Under the pieces are notes generated by a model. That model made no database searches. It had not been told where the DNA came from and worked only from the letters and a program-made list of their open reading frames with translations. From Brachionus manjavacas (Eukaryota; Rotifera; Eurotatoria; Ploima; Brachionidae): a DNA stretch of 64,000 nucleotides. The stretch is from the NCBI GenBank assembly GCA_019054805.1, contig JAHQIY010000040.1:186001-250000 (forward strand), read 5' to 3'. Below, in pieces: positions 17,742-26,367 of the stretch (position 1 is its first letter; every line of letters starts with the position of its first letter). A program made the translations under genes and the position numbers.

Positions 17742-18743
17742 CTAGCGGACAACACATTCAAGGAGCTTGCTTTCTAAGTCTGCCGCTATGGTTTCGGCGA
17801 TCACTTCGATTCGAGTTTCACTACATTCATCCAGCTCAGACTCAGTCAGACCATCCTCGGTTAGGTTATAGCCGAAGATGCCATCTTGGGTAATGAATAC
17901 GGCTTTCATGCGTTCAGCTTTTAAGCCGACTAACAACCTCAGCAATTTTTGTCGGTCAAAGAGTTTGTTCGCTGCAAATCGCCATCCTGCGCTCTGATAA
18001 CCTTCACCTGAGTTGGTGGCTTTTAGCATACCGCTGTCTGGCATCGGCAACTCGGAAGCCAGTGGTTTACTTTCATGATGATGGTGGTGATGCGGATTAT
18101 GTGCGTCTAGGTTTGCTTTTCCTTCAAACTCAGACAATGGAAGTCTGCCATGCTCAGCAAAGACAACCTTAGTATTTGGACGACTGACTTCAGCAACATA
18201 AGCTTTGAGTTTGGCTTTATCACCGGGCTGATACAAATCCTGTTTGTTGCCGACCACGGTATCAGCAATGGCAATCTGCTGATTGAAGGTCTCGTGATGA
18301 GTATAACGTTGATCAGACAACTTACGTGCGTCGACCAAAGTGACGTTTTTTTGCAGTGACAACACTTGGCGATAATGCTCAGAGGAGAGAACCCCTAACA
18401 CTTCTTTAGGGTGACCAAGGCCTGTTGGTTCAATCAATAGCCGATCAGGTTTTGCCTCTGATAACAGCTGGTTGAGGGCAATTTGCATCGGCAGACCAGC
18501 CGCACAGCACATGCAACCACCTGGTACTTCTCGGATAAATACTTGCTGACCTTGATTGGTTTGCCCTTGGAACAAACTGCCATCGACACCAATTTCACCA
18601 AACTCATTAACCAGCACCGCCCAGCGTTCATCCTCTGGTTTGTTTTTCATTAGATTCAATATCGCCGATGTTTTTCCCACGCCGAGAAAGCCTGTGATGA
18701 TGTTGGTTGGAACTCCCATTATTGCGGAGTTATCAGTGCTCAT
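17742..18743 (-). CDS. yeiR: COG0523 zinc-related GTPase, YeiR type
   Basis: Metal-binding GTPase of the CobW/COG0523 family, 333 aa. The Walker A is GFLGVGKTSAIL (about 18-29), and WAVLVNEFGEIGVDG and VPGGCMCCAAGLPMQ carry the family metal-binding CxCC. LLIEPTGLGHP and VGNKQDL complete the G-domain. A run of six histidines near residue 220 is a likely zinc buffer. The C-terminal CobW_C domain ends the protein. Similarity in order and wording to E. coli YeiR is clear. It sits last in a zur-led operon, so it should be made in zinc shortage and help deliver zinc to client enzymes. Confidence 0.88.
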   Translation of the reverse strand: MSTDNSAIMGVPTNIITGFLGVGKTSAILNLMKNKPEDERWAVLVNEFGEIGVDGSLFQGQTNQGQQVFIREVPGGCMCCAAGLPMQIALNQLLSEAKPDRLLIEPTGLGHPKEVLGVLSSEHYRQVLSLQKNVTLVDARKLSDQRYTHHETFNQQIAIADTVVGNKQDLYQPGDKAKLKAYVAEVSRPNTKVVFAEHGRLPLSEFEGKANLDAHNPHHHHHHESKPLASELPMPDSGMLKATNSGEGYQSAGWRFAANKLFDRQKLLRLLVGLKAERMKAVFITQDGIFGYNLTEDGLTESELDECSETRIEVIAETIAADLESKLLECVVR

Positions 18744-18782
18744 TAGTTATTCTCCTATAGACTGACTTAGAGTGATTAGGGG

Positions 18783-20117
18783 TTATCGATTGAATGACAA
18801 GCGCATTGCTGGGTTAGATGAAGGGTTGATTTGCTGGTTTGCATACACTAAGTCGCCATTGACCCAAGTGTTTTGAATCTGGCTAGAGAATGCGTGCCCC
18901 GCAAACGGAGACCAACCACAGTGGTATAAACTATTTTCGTTGCTCACTTTTGTCGTTGATTGAGGGTCGACCAGAACTAAGTCAGCAAAGTAGCCTTCAC
19001 GGATAAATCCGCGTTCCTTGATTGCGTAACGAATAGCAGGGTTATGTGCTGTCTTTTCAACAACCTGTGCCATGGTCAGGTGTCCCGATTTGACCTGATC
19101 AAACAGAGTCAATAGCGCATGTTGCACCAAAGGCAAACCCGCCGGCGCTTGCTCATAGGCGACCTGTTTTTCTTGCCAAGTATGAGGGGCGTGATCGGTG
19201 GCAATAATATCAATTTGGCCTGTTTGCAGCGCGTTGAGCAGCGCGTCTCTGTCACTAGGAAACTTGATTGTCGGGTTACATTTGATCTGGTTACCTAAGG
19301 TTGCGTAATCTTGGTTACTAAACCACAAATGATGGACACAGGCTTCCGCGGTAATCTTCTTGTTTGCGATTGGGCCAGATTCAAACAGAGCGAGTTCCTT
19401 TTCCGTCGTAATGTGTAAAACATGCAATTGGCTTCCATGCTTTTTCGCTAGCTCAACCGCGTAAGAGGAAGAGGCGAAACAGGCTTCGTCATCTCTGAGA
19501 AGAGGATGATCTTCGATGGTGAGTTCCGATTTCTGTTGCAGAAGTCGCTGTTTGTTTTGAGCGATAACTGGACCACTCTCACAATGGGTAACAATCAGAA
19601 CGGGAGAGTCGCGGAAGATAGCATCGAGTGCATGCGGTGCCTCAACCAAAAGATCACCAGTAGAAGCCCCCATAAACACTTTAACGCCGCAGTGTCTCTG
19701 AGGGTCGAGGCGTTTAATCTCCTCTAGATTGTCCTCTGTCGCACCGAGATAGAAGGAGTAGTTAGCCAATGAGCTGGCCGAGGCAATATCAAATTTACGT
19801 TCGAGAGCTTCAACGGTTGTCGTTGCAGGGCTAACGTTGGGCATTTCCATATAGCTAGTGATACCACCGGCAACTGCCGCTCGGGACTCAGATGCGATAG
19901 AGCCTTTATGTGTGAGCCCTGGTTCTCTGAAGTGAACCTGATCATCGATCATTCCGGGAATAAGGTACTTGCCATTGGCCTCTATGATGGTGTCAGTCGG
20001 TTGGGCGGTAATACCCTGTTCGACTCTTTCTATTCTTTGGCCGACGATGCGTAAGTCGGCTTCGATAACAGTGCCTTCATTGACGATTTGGGCATTTTTA
20101 ATGAGCGTGGCAGACAT
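18783..20117 (-). CDS. pyrC: Dihydroorotase paralogue (PyrC2) of the Zur operon
   Basis: Cytosolic amidohydrolase of 444 aa that would close N-carbamoyl-aspartate to dihydroorotate in pyrimidine synthesis. Length and motifs fit the class I type and not the 350-residue E. coli PyrC. The carboxylated Lys motif is GVKVFMGASTGDL, metal His residues lie in VTHCE and LHVLHITT, and the catalytic Asp is in ATDHAPH. The usual metal motif DxHxH reads DDQVHFREPG, so the first metal His is replaced by Gln. Its place between zur and yeiR suggests a back-up enzyme for zinc starvation, as described for PyrC2 in other Zur regulons. Confidence 0.85.
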   Translation of the reverse strand: MSATLIKNAQIVNEGTVIEADLRIVGQRIERVEQGITAQPTDTIIEANGKYLIPGMIDDQVHFREPGLTHKGSIASESRAAVAGGITSYMEMPNVSPATTTVEALERKFDIASASSLANYSFYLGATEDNLEEIKRLDPQRHCGVKVFMGASTGDLLVEAPHALDAIFRDSPVLIVTHCESGPVIAQNKQRLLQQKSELTIEDHPLLRDDEACFASSSYAVELAKKHGSQLHVLHITTEKELALFESGPIANKKITAEACVHHLWFSNQDYATLGNQIKCNPTIKFPSDRDALLNALQTGQIDIIATDHAPHTWQEKQVAYEQAPAGLPLVQHALLTLFDQVKSGHLTMAQVVEKTAHNPAIRYAIKERGFIREGYFADLVLVDPQSTTKVSNENSLYHCGWSPFAGHAFSSQIQNTWVNGDLVYANQQINPSSNPAMRLSFNR

Positions 20118-20189
20118 AGTCTTTGAAGTCTCCTTGTTTTAAAACTAAGCGGGGATGAGCGGTAGGGATTAGCTTGAGAGGTGATTGCT

Positions 20190-20657
20190 TTAGCCGCCCG
20201 ATTCCTTTTTTGCGCATTCATCGCACACACAACTGATCTCGAGTTGCGGATTAATCACGGTAAAACCTTCTTGGCGCGCATTGGACTGAAGCCCTGAAAC
20301 CATCGCAGGATCAATTGTTTGCTCACTGATTTTGTTGCACTTAGAACAAATTAAGAACTGAGCGACACCGTGGTCATGGTCACAATGAATATGTGAACAG
20401 GCGACGTACTTGTTAGACACTCTGATCTTGTGAGCCAACTGTTCGCTTTCTAAAAAGTCCAAAACACGATAGATGGTCATCGCCTGAATGTTGGCGTCGA
20501 AGTGCTCTTTGCAGTAGTCAACCAATTCATAGGCAGACAAAGACTTGTTGGAGTGTATTAAGGCGCGTAGAACGATCTTACGTTTTGTCGTTAATTGCTT
20601 GCCACGATGTTTGCAGCTTTGCTCAACGTGCTTAATGGTCTTTTCGATATCTTGCAT
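20190..20657 (-). CDS. zur: Zinc uptake regulator Zur (Fur family)
   Basis: Fur-family repressor of 155 aa. The winged helix lies at about 15-85, with TTKRKIVLRALIHSNKSLSAYELVDY and recognition segment AMTIYRVLDFLE. The metal region has HIHCDHDHG and two CxxC pairs, CSKC and CDEC, which would bind structural zinc. Zur instead of Fur is chosen because of the Zur-type palindrome 31 bases upstream and the downstream pyrC2 and yeiR genes. It leads the leftward operon, so it represses itself when zinc is sufficient. Confidence 0.88.
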   Translation of the reverse strand: MQDIEKTIKHVEQSCKHRGKQLTTKRKIVLRALIHSNKSLSAYELVDYCKEHFDANIQAMTIYRVLDFLESEQLAHKIRVSNKYVACSHIHCDHDHGVAQFLICSKCNKISEQTIDPAMVSGLQSNARQEGFTVINPQLEISCVCDECAKKESGG

Positions 20658-20685
20658 TCAATCCAGTGAACTTTGCTTGTTTTGG

Positions 20686-20707
20686 GTATGTTATATCATA
20701 ACATTTT
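20686..20707. promoter_or_regulatory. Zur-box operator of the zur operon
   Basis: ATGTTAT ATC ATAACAT (20688-20704) is a perfect match to the ATGTTAT-N3-ATAACAT Zur palindrome. It lies 31 bases before the zur ATG and 115 before the divergent CMD-family gene, which it might also influence. Confidence 0.85.
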
Positions 20708-20818
20708 AAATTGCCATGACTGAGCACGGCTAGGAAGACTGGATGGGTGTCGAAAATCTTCAATCATAGAGTAAGGGAAAGCAATAATCTGAGCGTATCT
20801 ATTAAAGGAGATAATACT

Positions 20819-21277
20819 ATGACTCAAAGATTAGACTATTTTAATGCTGCGCCAGAAGGGATTCAGATTCTACTAGGTCAAGAAAACTATTTAAGAGTGC
20901 AGTTTGAGCAGCAACCAACGCTCTCATTGGCTCTATGGGAGTTGGTTAAATTAAGAGTGTCTCAGATTAATCAGTGCGCTTTTTGTATCGATATGCATAG
21001 TACAGAGGCGTTGAGTAGTGGAGAATCTGAGCATCGCTTGATTGGATTAACTGCATGGCGAGAGATGCCTATATATAGCGACGATGAGAAAGTTGCGCTA
21101 CATTGGGCTGAAGTGGTCAGTAGTAATAATGCGATATCTGATGACGATTTTGCGTCGACATTAGCAGTCTTTGGTGAGCAAGGCCTAGTGGTTTTAACAC
21201 TAGCGATCAATGCTATCAATAGCTGGAATCGCGTGGCTAAAACATTCAAGCCAGAAGTAGGCAGCCTGTCAAAGTAA
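20819..21277 (+). CDS. Carboxymuconolactone decarboxylase / AhpD-like protein
   Basis: Small AhpD-fold protein of 152 aa. The redox motif CAFCIDMHS (CxxC followed by His) and NAINSWNRVA near the end are typical of the CMD family. Such proteins act as peroxidases or decarboxylases. The CxxC favours a thiol peroxidase-like role. The ATG at 20819 follows AAAGGAGA at ideal spacing, so the upstream reading from 20747 is rejected. It is followed after 30 bases by an AraC-type regulator in the same direction. Confidence 0.85.
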   Translation: MTQRLDYFNAAPEGIQILLGQENYLRVQFEQQPTLSLALWELVKLRVSQINQCAFCIDMHSTEALSSGESEHRLIGLTAWREMPIYSDDEKVALHWAEVVSSNNAISDDDFASTLAVFGEQGLVVLTLAINAINSWNRVAKTFKPEVGSLSK

Positions 21278-21307
21278 CAGTCTGGCTAAGGAGAATTTAA
21301 CAACGAA

Positions 21308-22036
21308 ATGGATTTTCGGATTTTTAAACCGCGTGGCAAGTTATCCGACCATATTCAAGCGATATGGTCGATAAACGTCACGGGTGGGCAGGACGGTGTT
21401 GTTAAGAAACCATTGTATTGTGATGGTGGTTCTGGGTTGACCTTGTTGTTGAGCGGTGAAGTTAGCCTATCAAATACACCGATAAGTGATCCGGTTATTG
21501 TTCAAAAATACAATCACAAAACTCAAATTATTGAGCTTTCTCATGGTGCCCAGCTATGTGGAATTCGTTTTCAGCCAGGGATGATGTTACCGTCATTGAT
21601 CAACAATGATACGCAGATTATGTCGGTACTTATGCCACTTCATAAGCAATTGTCCGAGCAAAATCAAAGTAGACATCTCACGACACTTTACCGATGGTGT
21701 GAGCAGCAAATACTTCCTTTGGAAGCGGATTTTGCTAAGCGGGCGATGCTAATCAAGTTAGCGACACAAGGGAAAATTGGAGAGCAGTTCCCATACAATC
21801 AAAGGCAAGTCGAGCGCAGGTTTCGCCAGTGGCTCGGAATGAGCCCCAAATATTTTCAAAGGTTGCGTAGAGTCCATTCCAGCTTGAGTAAACTGAGAGA
21901 AAACCCAGATGTTTCGCTTGCAGATTTCGCATTTGAGCATGGTTTCTCGGATCAAGCGCATATGACCAGAGAGTTTAAGGCATTTGTGCTAACCACCCCA
22001 GGTGAGCTAAGTCGTCGCCTTAAGACAACTAGCTAG
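21308..22036 (+). CDS. AraC-family transcriptional regulator (DUF6597-type sensor)
   Basis: Regulator of 242 aa. The N-terminal part (about 1-125) starts with FKPRGKLSDHIQAIWSINV and has the ISHGAQLCGIRFQPGMM pattern of DUF6597-type cupin sensors. The C-terminal HTH_18 domain (about 140-240) contains FRQWLGMSPKYFQRLRRVH and FAFEHGFSDQAHMTREFK. It probably regulates the preceding CMD-family gene with which it is co-transcribed. Its end overlaps the convergent LysR gene by eight bases. Confidence 0.87.
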   Translation: MDFRIFKPRGKLSDHIQAIWSINVTGGQDGVVKKPLYCDGGSGLTLLLSGEVSLSNTPISDPVIVQKYNHKTQIIELSHGAQLCGIRFQPGMMLPSLINNDTQIMSVLMPLHKQLSEQNQSRHLTTLYRWCEQQILPLEADFAKRAMLIKLATQGKIGEQFPYNQRQVERRFRQWLGMSPKYFQRLRRVHSSLSKLRENPDVSLADFAFEHGFSDQAHMTREFKAFVLTTPGELSRRLKTTS

Positions 22037-22946
22037 AAGGCTGAAATTTCTCAATCAAAAAATCAATAAACAGTCGGATTCGTTTTGGTTGGTATTGCCT
22101 GCTTAGATAGATAACATTTAAGTCTGCACCCGCCGAAGAGGTTGAGGCATTGAAGTTCTTCATATAGCCATTCAGTAGTGTCACTAAACGTTGCTGTTTG
22201 ATGTCTTCTTGTACATCAAGAATCGATTTCAGCGCGATACCTGCTCCATCGAGTGCCCACTGACGAATGACTTCACCATCATCAGAAAAGCGTTTTGGCA
22301 CTACAGTAATCGCATTGTGTTTGTCTTCGTCTTGAAAGTGCCAAGTTTTGAGTTCTTCATTACTTCGCACCATAGCTAAACAGTCGTGATGGGCTAAATC
22401 TTGTGGGGTAATAGGCGTCCCTTTCTTCGCTAAGTAAGTTGGAGAGGCACAAAGCACTCGTCGACTTGGCGCTAGCTTGCGAGAGATAAGATTGCTATCT
22501 GCAAGTTCTCCATAACGAATCACGATATCCAATCCAGACTCCGCCAAGTTAGACAAGTTATCGTTCAGGTAGAGGTAAGGAATCACTTCTGGATACAGTT
22601 CGCTAAACTCAGATAACAGCGGTGAGATGTATTGTTTACCTATATCTCGTGGTGCGGAAATCTTTAATGTTCCGCGTACTTCTTTGATACCCGTTTGAAG
22701 CAGGTTTTCTGTTTCCTTGACGCTGTCGATGATTTCGAGGCAAGCCTGATGATACATAGCGCCCGAATCAGTCAATGAGATGTGCCGAGTACTTCGATTG
22801 AGCAGTTTAACGCCATAGCGATCTTCTAATGATTGCAATCTTGCCGTCACCGTTGCTGGCGATAGACCGAGCTCTCTCCCAGCGGCTGCTAGCCCCTGAT
22901 TTTTGATGATGCTGACAAACAGTGTCATATCGGAAAACTTGTCCAC
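22029..22946 (-). CDS. LysR-family transcriptional regulator
   Basis: LysR regulator of 305 aa. The N-terminal winged HTH reads FVSIIKNQGLAAAGRELGLSPATVTARLQSLE. The C-terminal substrate-binding domain (about 90-300) is of the CrgA/YhjC type often divergent from SDR or efflux genes. It uses a GTG start with AAGGAG six bases before it. It is divergent from the SDR-MFS-NemA genes and probably controls them through the palindrome between the two starts. Confidence 0.9.
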   Translation of the reverse strand: MDKFSDMTLFVSIIKNQGLAAAGRELGLSPATVTARLQSLEDRYGVKLLNRSTRHISLTDSGAMYHQACLEIIDSVKETENLLQTGIKEVRGTLKISAPRDIGKQYISPLLSEFSELYPEVIPYLYLNDNLSNLAESGLDIVIRYGELADSNLISRKLAPSRRVLCASPTYLAKKGTPITPQDLAHHDCLAMVRSNEELKTWHFQDEDKHNAITVVPKRFSDDGEVIRQWALDGAGIALKSILDVQEDIKQQRLVTLLNGYMKNFNASTSSAGADLNVIYLSRQYQPKRIRLFIDFLIEKFQPSS

Positions 22947-22958
22947 CTTTCTCTCCTT

Positions 22959-22981
22959 ATTATTCGGTAAATCTGAATAAT
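22959..22981. promoter_or_regulatory. LysR-type operator candidate
   Basis: ATTATTC-N9-GAATAAT is a perfect inverted repeat containing the T-N11-A core of LysR sites. It sits 13 bases upstream of the lysR start and about 80 upstream of the divergent SDR start. Confidence 0.6.
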
Positions 22982-23061
22982 CAATTTAAATATTACTCAA
23001 TTATCAAATTCAATCCAATCAATATACTGACCTCATCGAAACAAGATTGGAGCAAGAAGTC

Positions 23062-23730
23062 ATGAAAACAGACAAAACGGTATACGTTGTCCTCGGTGGA
23101 ACATCAGGTATTGGTGCGGAGCTCGCTAAACAATTAGCCAGTGATAACAGCATCGTACATGTAGCCAGTCGAAAAACAGGACTAGATATTAGCGATGAGC
23201 AGGCGGTTTACCACTACTTCGAAACGATAGGCGCTTTTGACCATCTGATCGTCACTGCAGGATCTTATGCCCCGGCAGGCAAGGTAGTAGATGTTGAGGT
23301 TTCCCAAGCCAAGTACGCGTTTGATACTAAATTCTGGGGAGCAATAAATGCGGCAAAGCACGGTGCTCGTTATGTTAAGAAAGGCGGCTCTATCACCCTT
23401 ACTTCTGGCATGTTGTCGCGCAAAGTCGTCGCCAATACCTATGTAAAAACCGCGATCAATGCAGCAATGGAAGCGACGGCAAAAGTATTAGCGAAAGAAC
23501 TGGCTCCGATTCGGGTCAATGTTGTAAGCCCAGGATTAACGAAAACCGAGGCATATCAAGGCATGGCTGAAGCAGACAGAAATGCGATGTACGAAAAAAC
23601 GCAACAGAGCCTGCCTGTTGGCAAGGTCGGAGAAGCGAGCGACGTGGCGGCGGTTTACCAGTTTGCGATTCAAAACACCTACATGACAGGTGCCGTGCTT
23701 GACGTCGATGGCGGCGCGTTGCTGGGTTGA
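23062..23730 (+). CDS. SDR-fold protein with altered catalytic motif
   Basis: Short-chain dehydrogenase fold of 222 aa. The cofactor motif is GGTSGIG near the N-terminus, and the end carries MTGAVLDVDGGALL, so nucleotide binding looks intact. The usual YxxxK is not in register: by distance to the conserved KELAPIRVNVVSPG helix, the equivalent positions read KTAIN. Tyr and Lys therefore appear replaced, although a Tyr lies two residues before that Lys. It may bind cofactor without normal SDR chemistry. It is first of three rightward genes under the divergent LysR regulator. Confidence 0.8.
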   Translation: MKTDKTVYVVLGGTSGIGAELAKQLASDNSIVHVASRKTGLDISDEQAVYHYFETIGAFDHLIVTAGSYAPAGKVVDVEVSQAKYAFDTKFWGAINAAKHGARYVKKGGSITLTSGMLSRKVVANTYVKTAINAAMEATAKVLAKELAPIRVNVVSPGLTKTEAYQGMAEADRNAMYEKTQQSLPVGKVGEASDVAAVYQFAIQNTYMTGAVLDVDGGALLG

Positions 23731-23812
23731 TTCATTTCGCGAGTACTAGGTATCAGCCACTAAGAGTCGTTGGTGCCTAAGTTCCACATTAGATTTAAAT
23801 AGAGATATTCCA

Positions 23813-24991
23813 ATGAACAAAGAAAAAATGCCGCTGCAGGTATGGATCTTAACACTTGCCGCTTTTGCTATCGGTACTGCCGAGTTTGTTATTGCTGGCA
23901 TCCTTCCTCAAGTCGCACATTCGTTATCCATTTCTGAGGGGCAAGCTGGTTACCTGATTAGTGCATACGCGCTCGCGATTGTATTTGGTGGGCCATTGCT
24001 AACCATTTATCTCGCCAGATTCAACAAGAAAATGGTACTCGCAGGGCTTATGGTTCTGTTTATCGCGGGTAACGTGTTATCAGCTTTTGCGCCGAATTAT
24101 CTAACTCTGATGATAAGCCGGGTTATTACTGGTCTGGTTCAAGGTCCTTTCTATGGTATCGGTGCAGTTGTTGCGACGAATCTGGTTTCAGAGAAAATGG
24201 CAGGGCGCGCTGTTGGACAGATGTTTGCAGGCTTAACTTTGGCAAACGTGCTAGGTGTTCCTGGAGGGACTTGGATTGGCTTACAGTTCGGCTGGCACAC
24301 CACATTCCTGACCGTGGCTGCATTTGGATTCGTCGCACTGTTCTTCATCACTTCTGTCATTAAGTCTACAGGTCACGGTGAAGCGAAGGATGTGAAGGCG
24401 CAGTTAGCTGCATTCAAAAATCCCATGCTTATTATTAGCTTAGCAATCACAGTATTTGCTTGGTCTGGCTTTATGACTCTGTATGGTTACCTAGCTCCTA
24501 TTGCAATGCACATAACAGGCTTTGGTGAAAGCGCAGTGACTTGGATTCTGGTCATTGTCGGTGTGGGTTTGATTGTCGGTAACACCATGGGCGGTCGTTC
24601 GTCAGACAAAAACTTACAAAAGGCCTCAATGTTTTGGGCAGTAGCCATGATTGTATCTTTGCTGCTTGTGGGGGTGGCTGTCGAAAGCAAAGTAATGTTT
24701 GTTGCCACAGCCTTTGTGTTTGGTATCGCTTCGTTCGCCAATGTACCTGCAATGCAGCTTCGAGTGATGAATCACGGTGGTGAGGGCCAAGAGCTGGCCG
24801 CAACAGCCAATATCTCTGCTTTCAACCTAGCTAATGCATTTGGCGGATTCTTAGGAGGGATGGTTCTCGATAGTCAATTGGGAGCAAGCATGATTCCTTA
24901 TGCCGCCATCATTGTTCCACTCATCGGTTTGCTGTTTATTGCCAAAGCCAACCGTGGAGAGAATCCGCAATCCGTTAGTGTCACTAATTAA
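23813..24991 (+). CDS. MFS efflux transporter (DHA1, AraJ/YdhP-like)
   Basis: Twelve-TM major facilitator of 392 aa. The N-terminus AAFAIGTAEFVIAGILPQVA, with the GTxEF motif of the AraJ/YdhP/NepI group, and RVITGLVQGPFYGIG support drug or metabolite efflux in exchange for protons. The neighbouring old yellow enzyme and SDR suggest export of a toxic electrophile or its product. The substrate cannot be told from sequence. Confidence 0.86.
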   Translation: MNKEKMPLQVWILTLAAFAIGTAEFVIAGILPQVAHSLSISEGQAGYLISAYALAIVFGGPLLTIYLARFNKKMVLAGLMVLFIAGNVLSAFAPNYLTLMISRVITGLVQGPFYGIGAVVATNLVSEKMAGRAVGQMFAGLTLANVLGVPGGTWIGLQFGWHTTFLTVAAFGFVALFFITSVIKSTGHGEAKDVKAQLAAFKNPMLIISLAITVFAWSGFMTLYGYLAPIAMHITGFGESAVTWILVIVGVGLIVGNTMGGRSSDKNLQKASMFWAVAMIVSLLLVGVAVESKVMFVATAFVFGIASFANVPAMQLRVMNHGGEGQELAATANISAFNLANAFGGFLGGMVLDSQLGASMIPYAAIIVPLIGLLFIAKANRGENPQSVSVTN

Positions 24992-25060
24992 TCTGACCAA
25001 TCCCCTCAGTAATCGCAGCCAGAACAGTTGTCTGGCTGTCCCAATGATAAGGAACTCATC

Positions 25061-26164
25061 ATGAGTAAACTCTTTCAACCAACCCAGCTTCAATCCCTTA
25101 ACCTGAAAAATCGTGTTGTAATGGCACCAATGACTCGGGCGAGAACCAGTCAGCCGGGCAATATTCCTAATCAGATGATGGTGGCTTACTATAAACAGCG
25201 CGCCAGTGCTGGACTGATTATTTCTGAAGCGACTCAAATCTCTGATGACTCGCAAGGTTACTCGTTTACCCCCGGGGTTTATACCGATGAGCAAGTCACT
25301 GGCTGGAAACAAATTACTCAAGGCGTTAAGCAGCAAGGCGCAGCAATGTTTTGTCAGCTTTGGCATGTTGGTCGAGTCTCACATCCTGTGTTTCAAAACG
25401 GCGAGTTGCCAATAGCCCCTTCGGCATTAAAGCCAGTGGAAACGCAAGTCTGGATTGCCGACGAGCAGGGTAAGGGCAATATGGTGGACTGCGTTGAGCC
25501 AAGAGCTATGACGCAAAAGGACATTGATCGCGTGGTTCAAGATTTTGCCAATGCGGCGAAGCGGGCAGTTGAAGCAGGCTTTGATGGTGTCGAAATTCAT
25601 GGCGGCAATGGCTATCTTATCGACCAGTTCTTGCGAACCAACTCCAATCATCGTACAGACAACTATGGAGGCAGCAGAGAAAATCGCCTGCGCTTTTTAC
25701 TCGGTGTTGTCGATGCAGTCAGTGCTGCAATCGGTGCAAGTCGCATTGGTGTGAGGCTGGCTCCCTTTATTACTTTTAAAGATATGAATTGCCCAGATAT
25801 TGTGCCAACAATTTTGCAGGCAGCGAAACAGCTTCAACAAAGAAACATTGCCTACTTACATTTGTCGGAAGCGGATTGGGATGATGCCCCTGTGATACCA
25901 GAAAGTTTCCGTATTGAGCTACGCGAGTATTTCACCAATACCATTATCGTCGCGGGAAGTTATACCCTAGAACGCGCGAATGAAGTGCTTGAGAAAAGTT
26001 ATGCCGATCTGGTCGCATTTGGGCGTCCGTTTGTCTCTAATCCAGACTTGGTTGAACGTCTAAAACACAGGCATCCGTTAGCAGAGCTTGATGGTTCAAC
26101 CCTATTTGGTGGAAATGAAGTTGGCTATACCGATTACCCCAACTTACCGGGAGCCAGTATTTAA
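25061..26164 (+). CDS. nemA: Old yellow enzyme, NemA-type alkene/nitroester reductase
   Basis: FMN-dependent reductase of 367 aa that uses NADPH to reduce quinones, activated alkenes or nitroesters. The family start KNRVVMAPMTRARTSQPGNIP is present, as are CQLWHVGRVSH, GFDGVEIHGGNGYLIDQFL (FMN and substrate His-Asn) and the late AFGRPFVSNPDL. The ATG at 25061 follows AAGGA. It is third in the LysR-linked cluster and followed by a terminator. Confidence 0.9.
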   Translation: MSKLFQPTQLQSLNLKNRVVMAPMTRARTSQPGNIPNQMMVAYYKQRASAGLIISEATQISDDSQGYSFTPGVYTDEQVTGWKQITQGVKQQGAAMFCQLWHVGRVSHPVFQNGELPIAPSALKPVETQVWIADEQGKGNMVDCVEPRAMTQKDIDRVVQDFANAAKRAVEAGFDGVEIHGGNGYLIDQFLRTNSNHRTDNYGGSRENRLRFLLGVVDAVSAAIGASRIGVRLAPFITFKDMNCPDIVPTILQAAKQLQQRNIAYLHLSEADWDDAPVIPESFRIELREYFTNTIIVAGSYTLERANEVLEKSYADLVAFGRPFVSNPDLVERLKHRHPLAELDGSTLFGGNEVGYTDYPNLPGASI

Positions 26165-26227
26165 TAAATACAGCGTTGAATGCACAGAGACCTTCCGTAA
26201 TAAAAACAGTGCACGAGTAAAAGATCT

Positions 26228-26255
26228 GCCCTATCAATATCTGATAGGGCTTTTT
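26228..26255 (+). terminator. Rho-independent terminator after nemA
   Basis: Stem GCCCTATCA / TGATAGGGC with loop ATATC followed by TTTTTA, 64 bases after the nemA stop. Confidence 0.85.
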
Positions 26256-26289
26256 ACGCAATTTATATTATCAAAAACAGTAAATGCTA

Positions 26290-26310
26290 TTTACGTTTAG
26301 CTGACGTAAA
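26290..26310. promoter_or_regulatory. Palindrome upstream of the aldehyde dehydrogenase gene
   Basis: TTTACGT-N7-ACGTAAA is a perfect 7-bp inverted repeat 58 bases before the dehydrogenase ATG. It could be an operator, but the cognate regulator is not evident. Confidence 0.4.
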
Positions 26311-26367
26311 AGCCAAGTGCAGTATGATAGATAGTAAGGACTACGCGCTTATCCATAAGGAATTACC

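Noticed and set aside
20686-20707. Fur box instead of Zur box
   Set aside because: The arms ATGTTAT/ATAACAT fit Zur much better than the GATAAT hexamers of Fur, and the operon genes are zinc-related.
26088-26300. Rightward frame of 70 codons over the end of nemA
   Set aside because: It overlaps the nemA end and runs through the terminator hairpin at 26228, so it is unlikely to be a gene.
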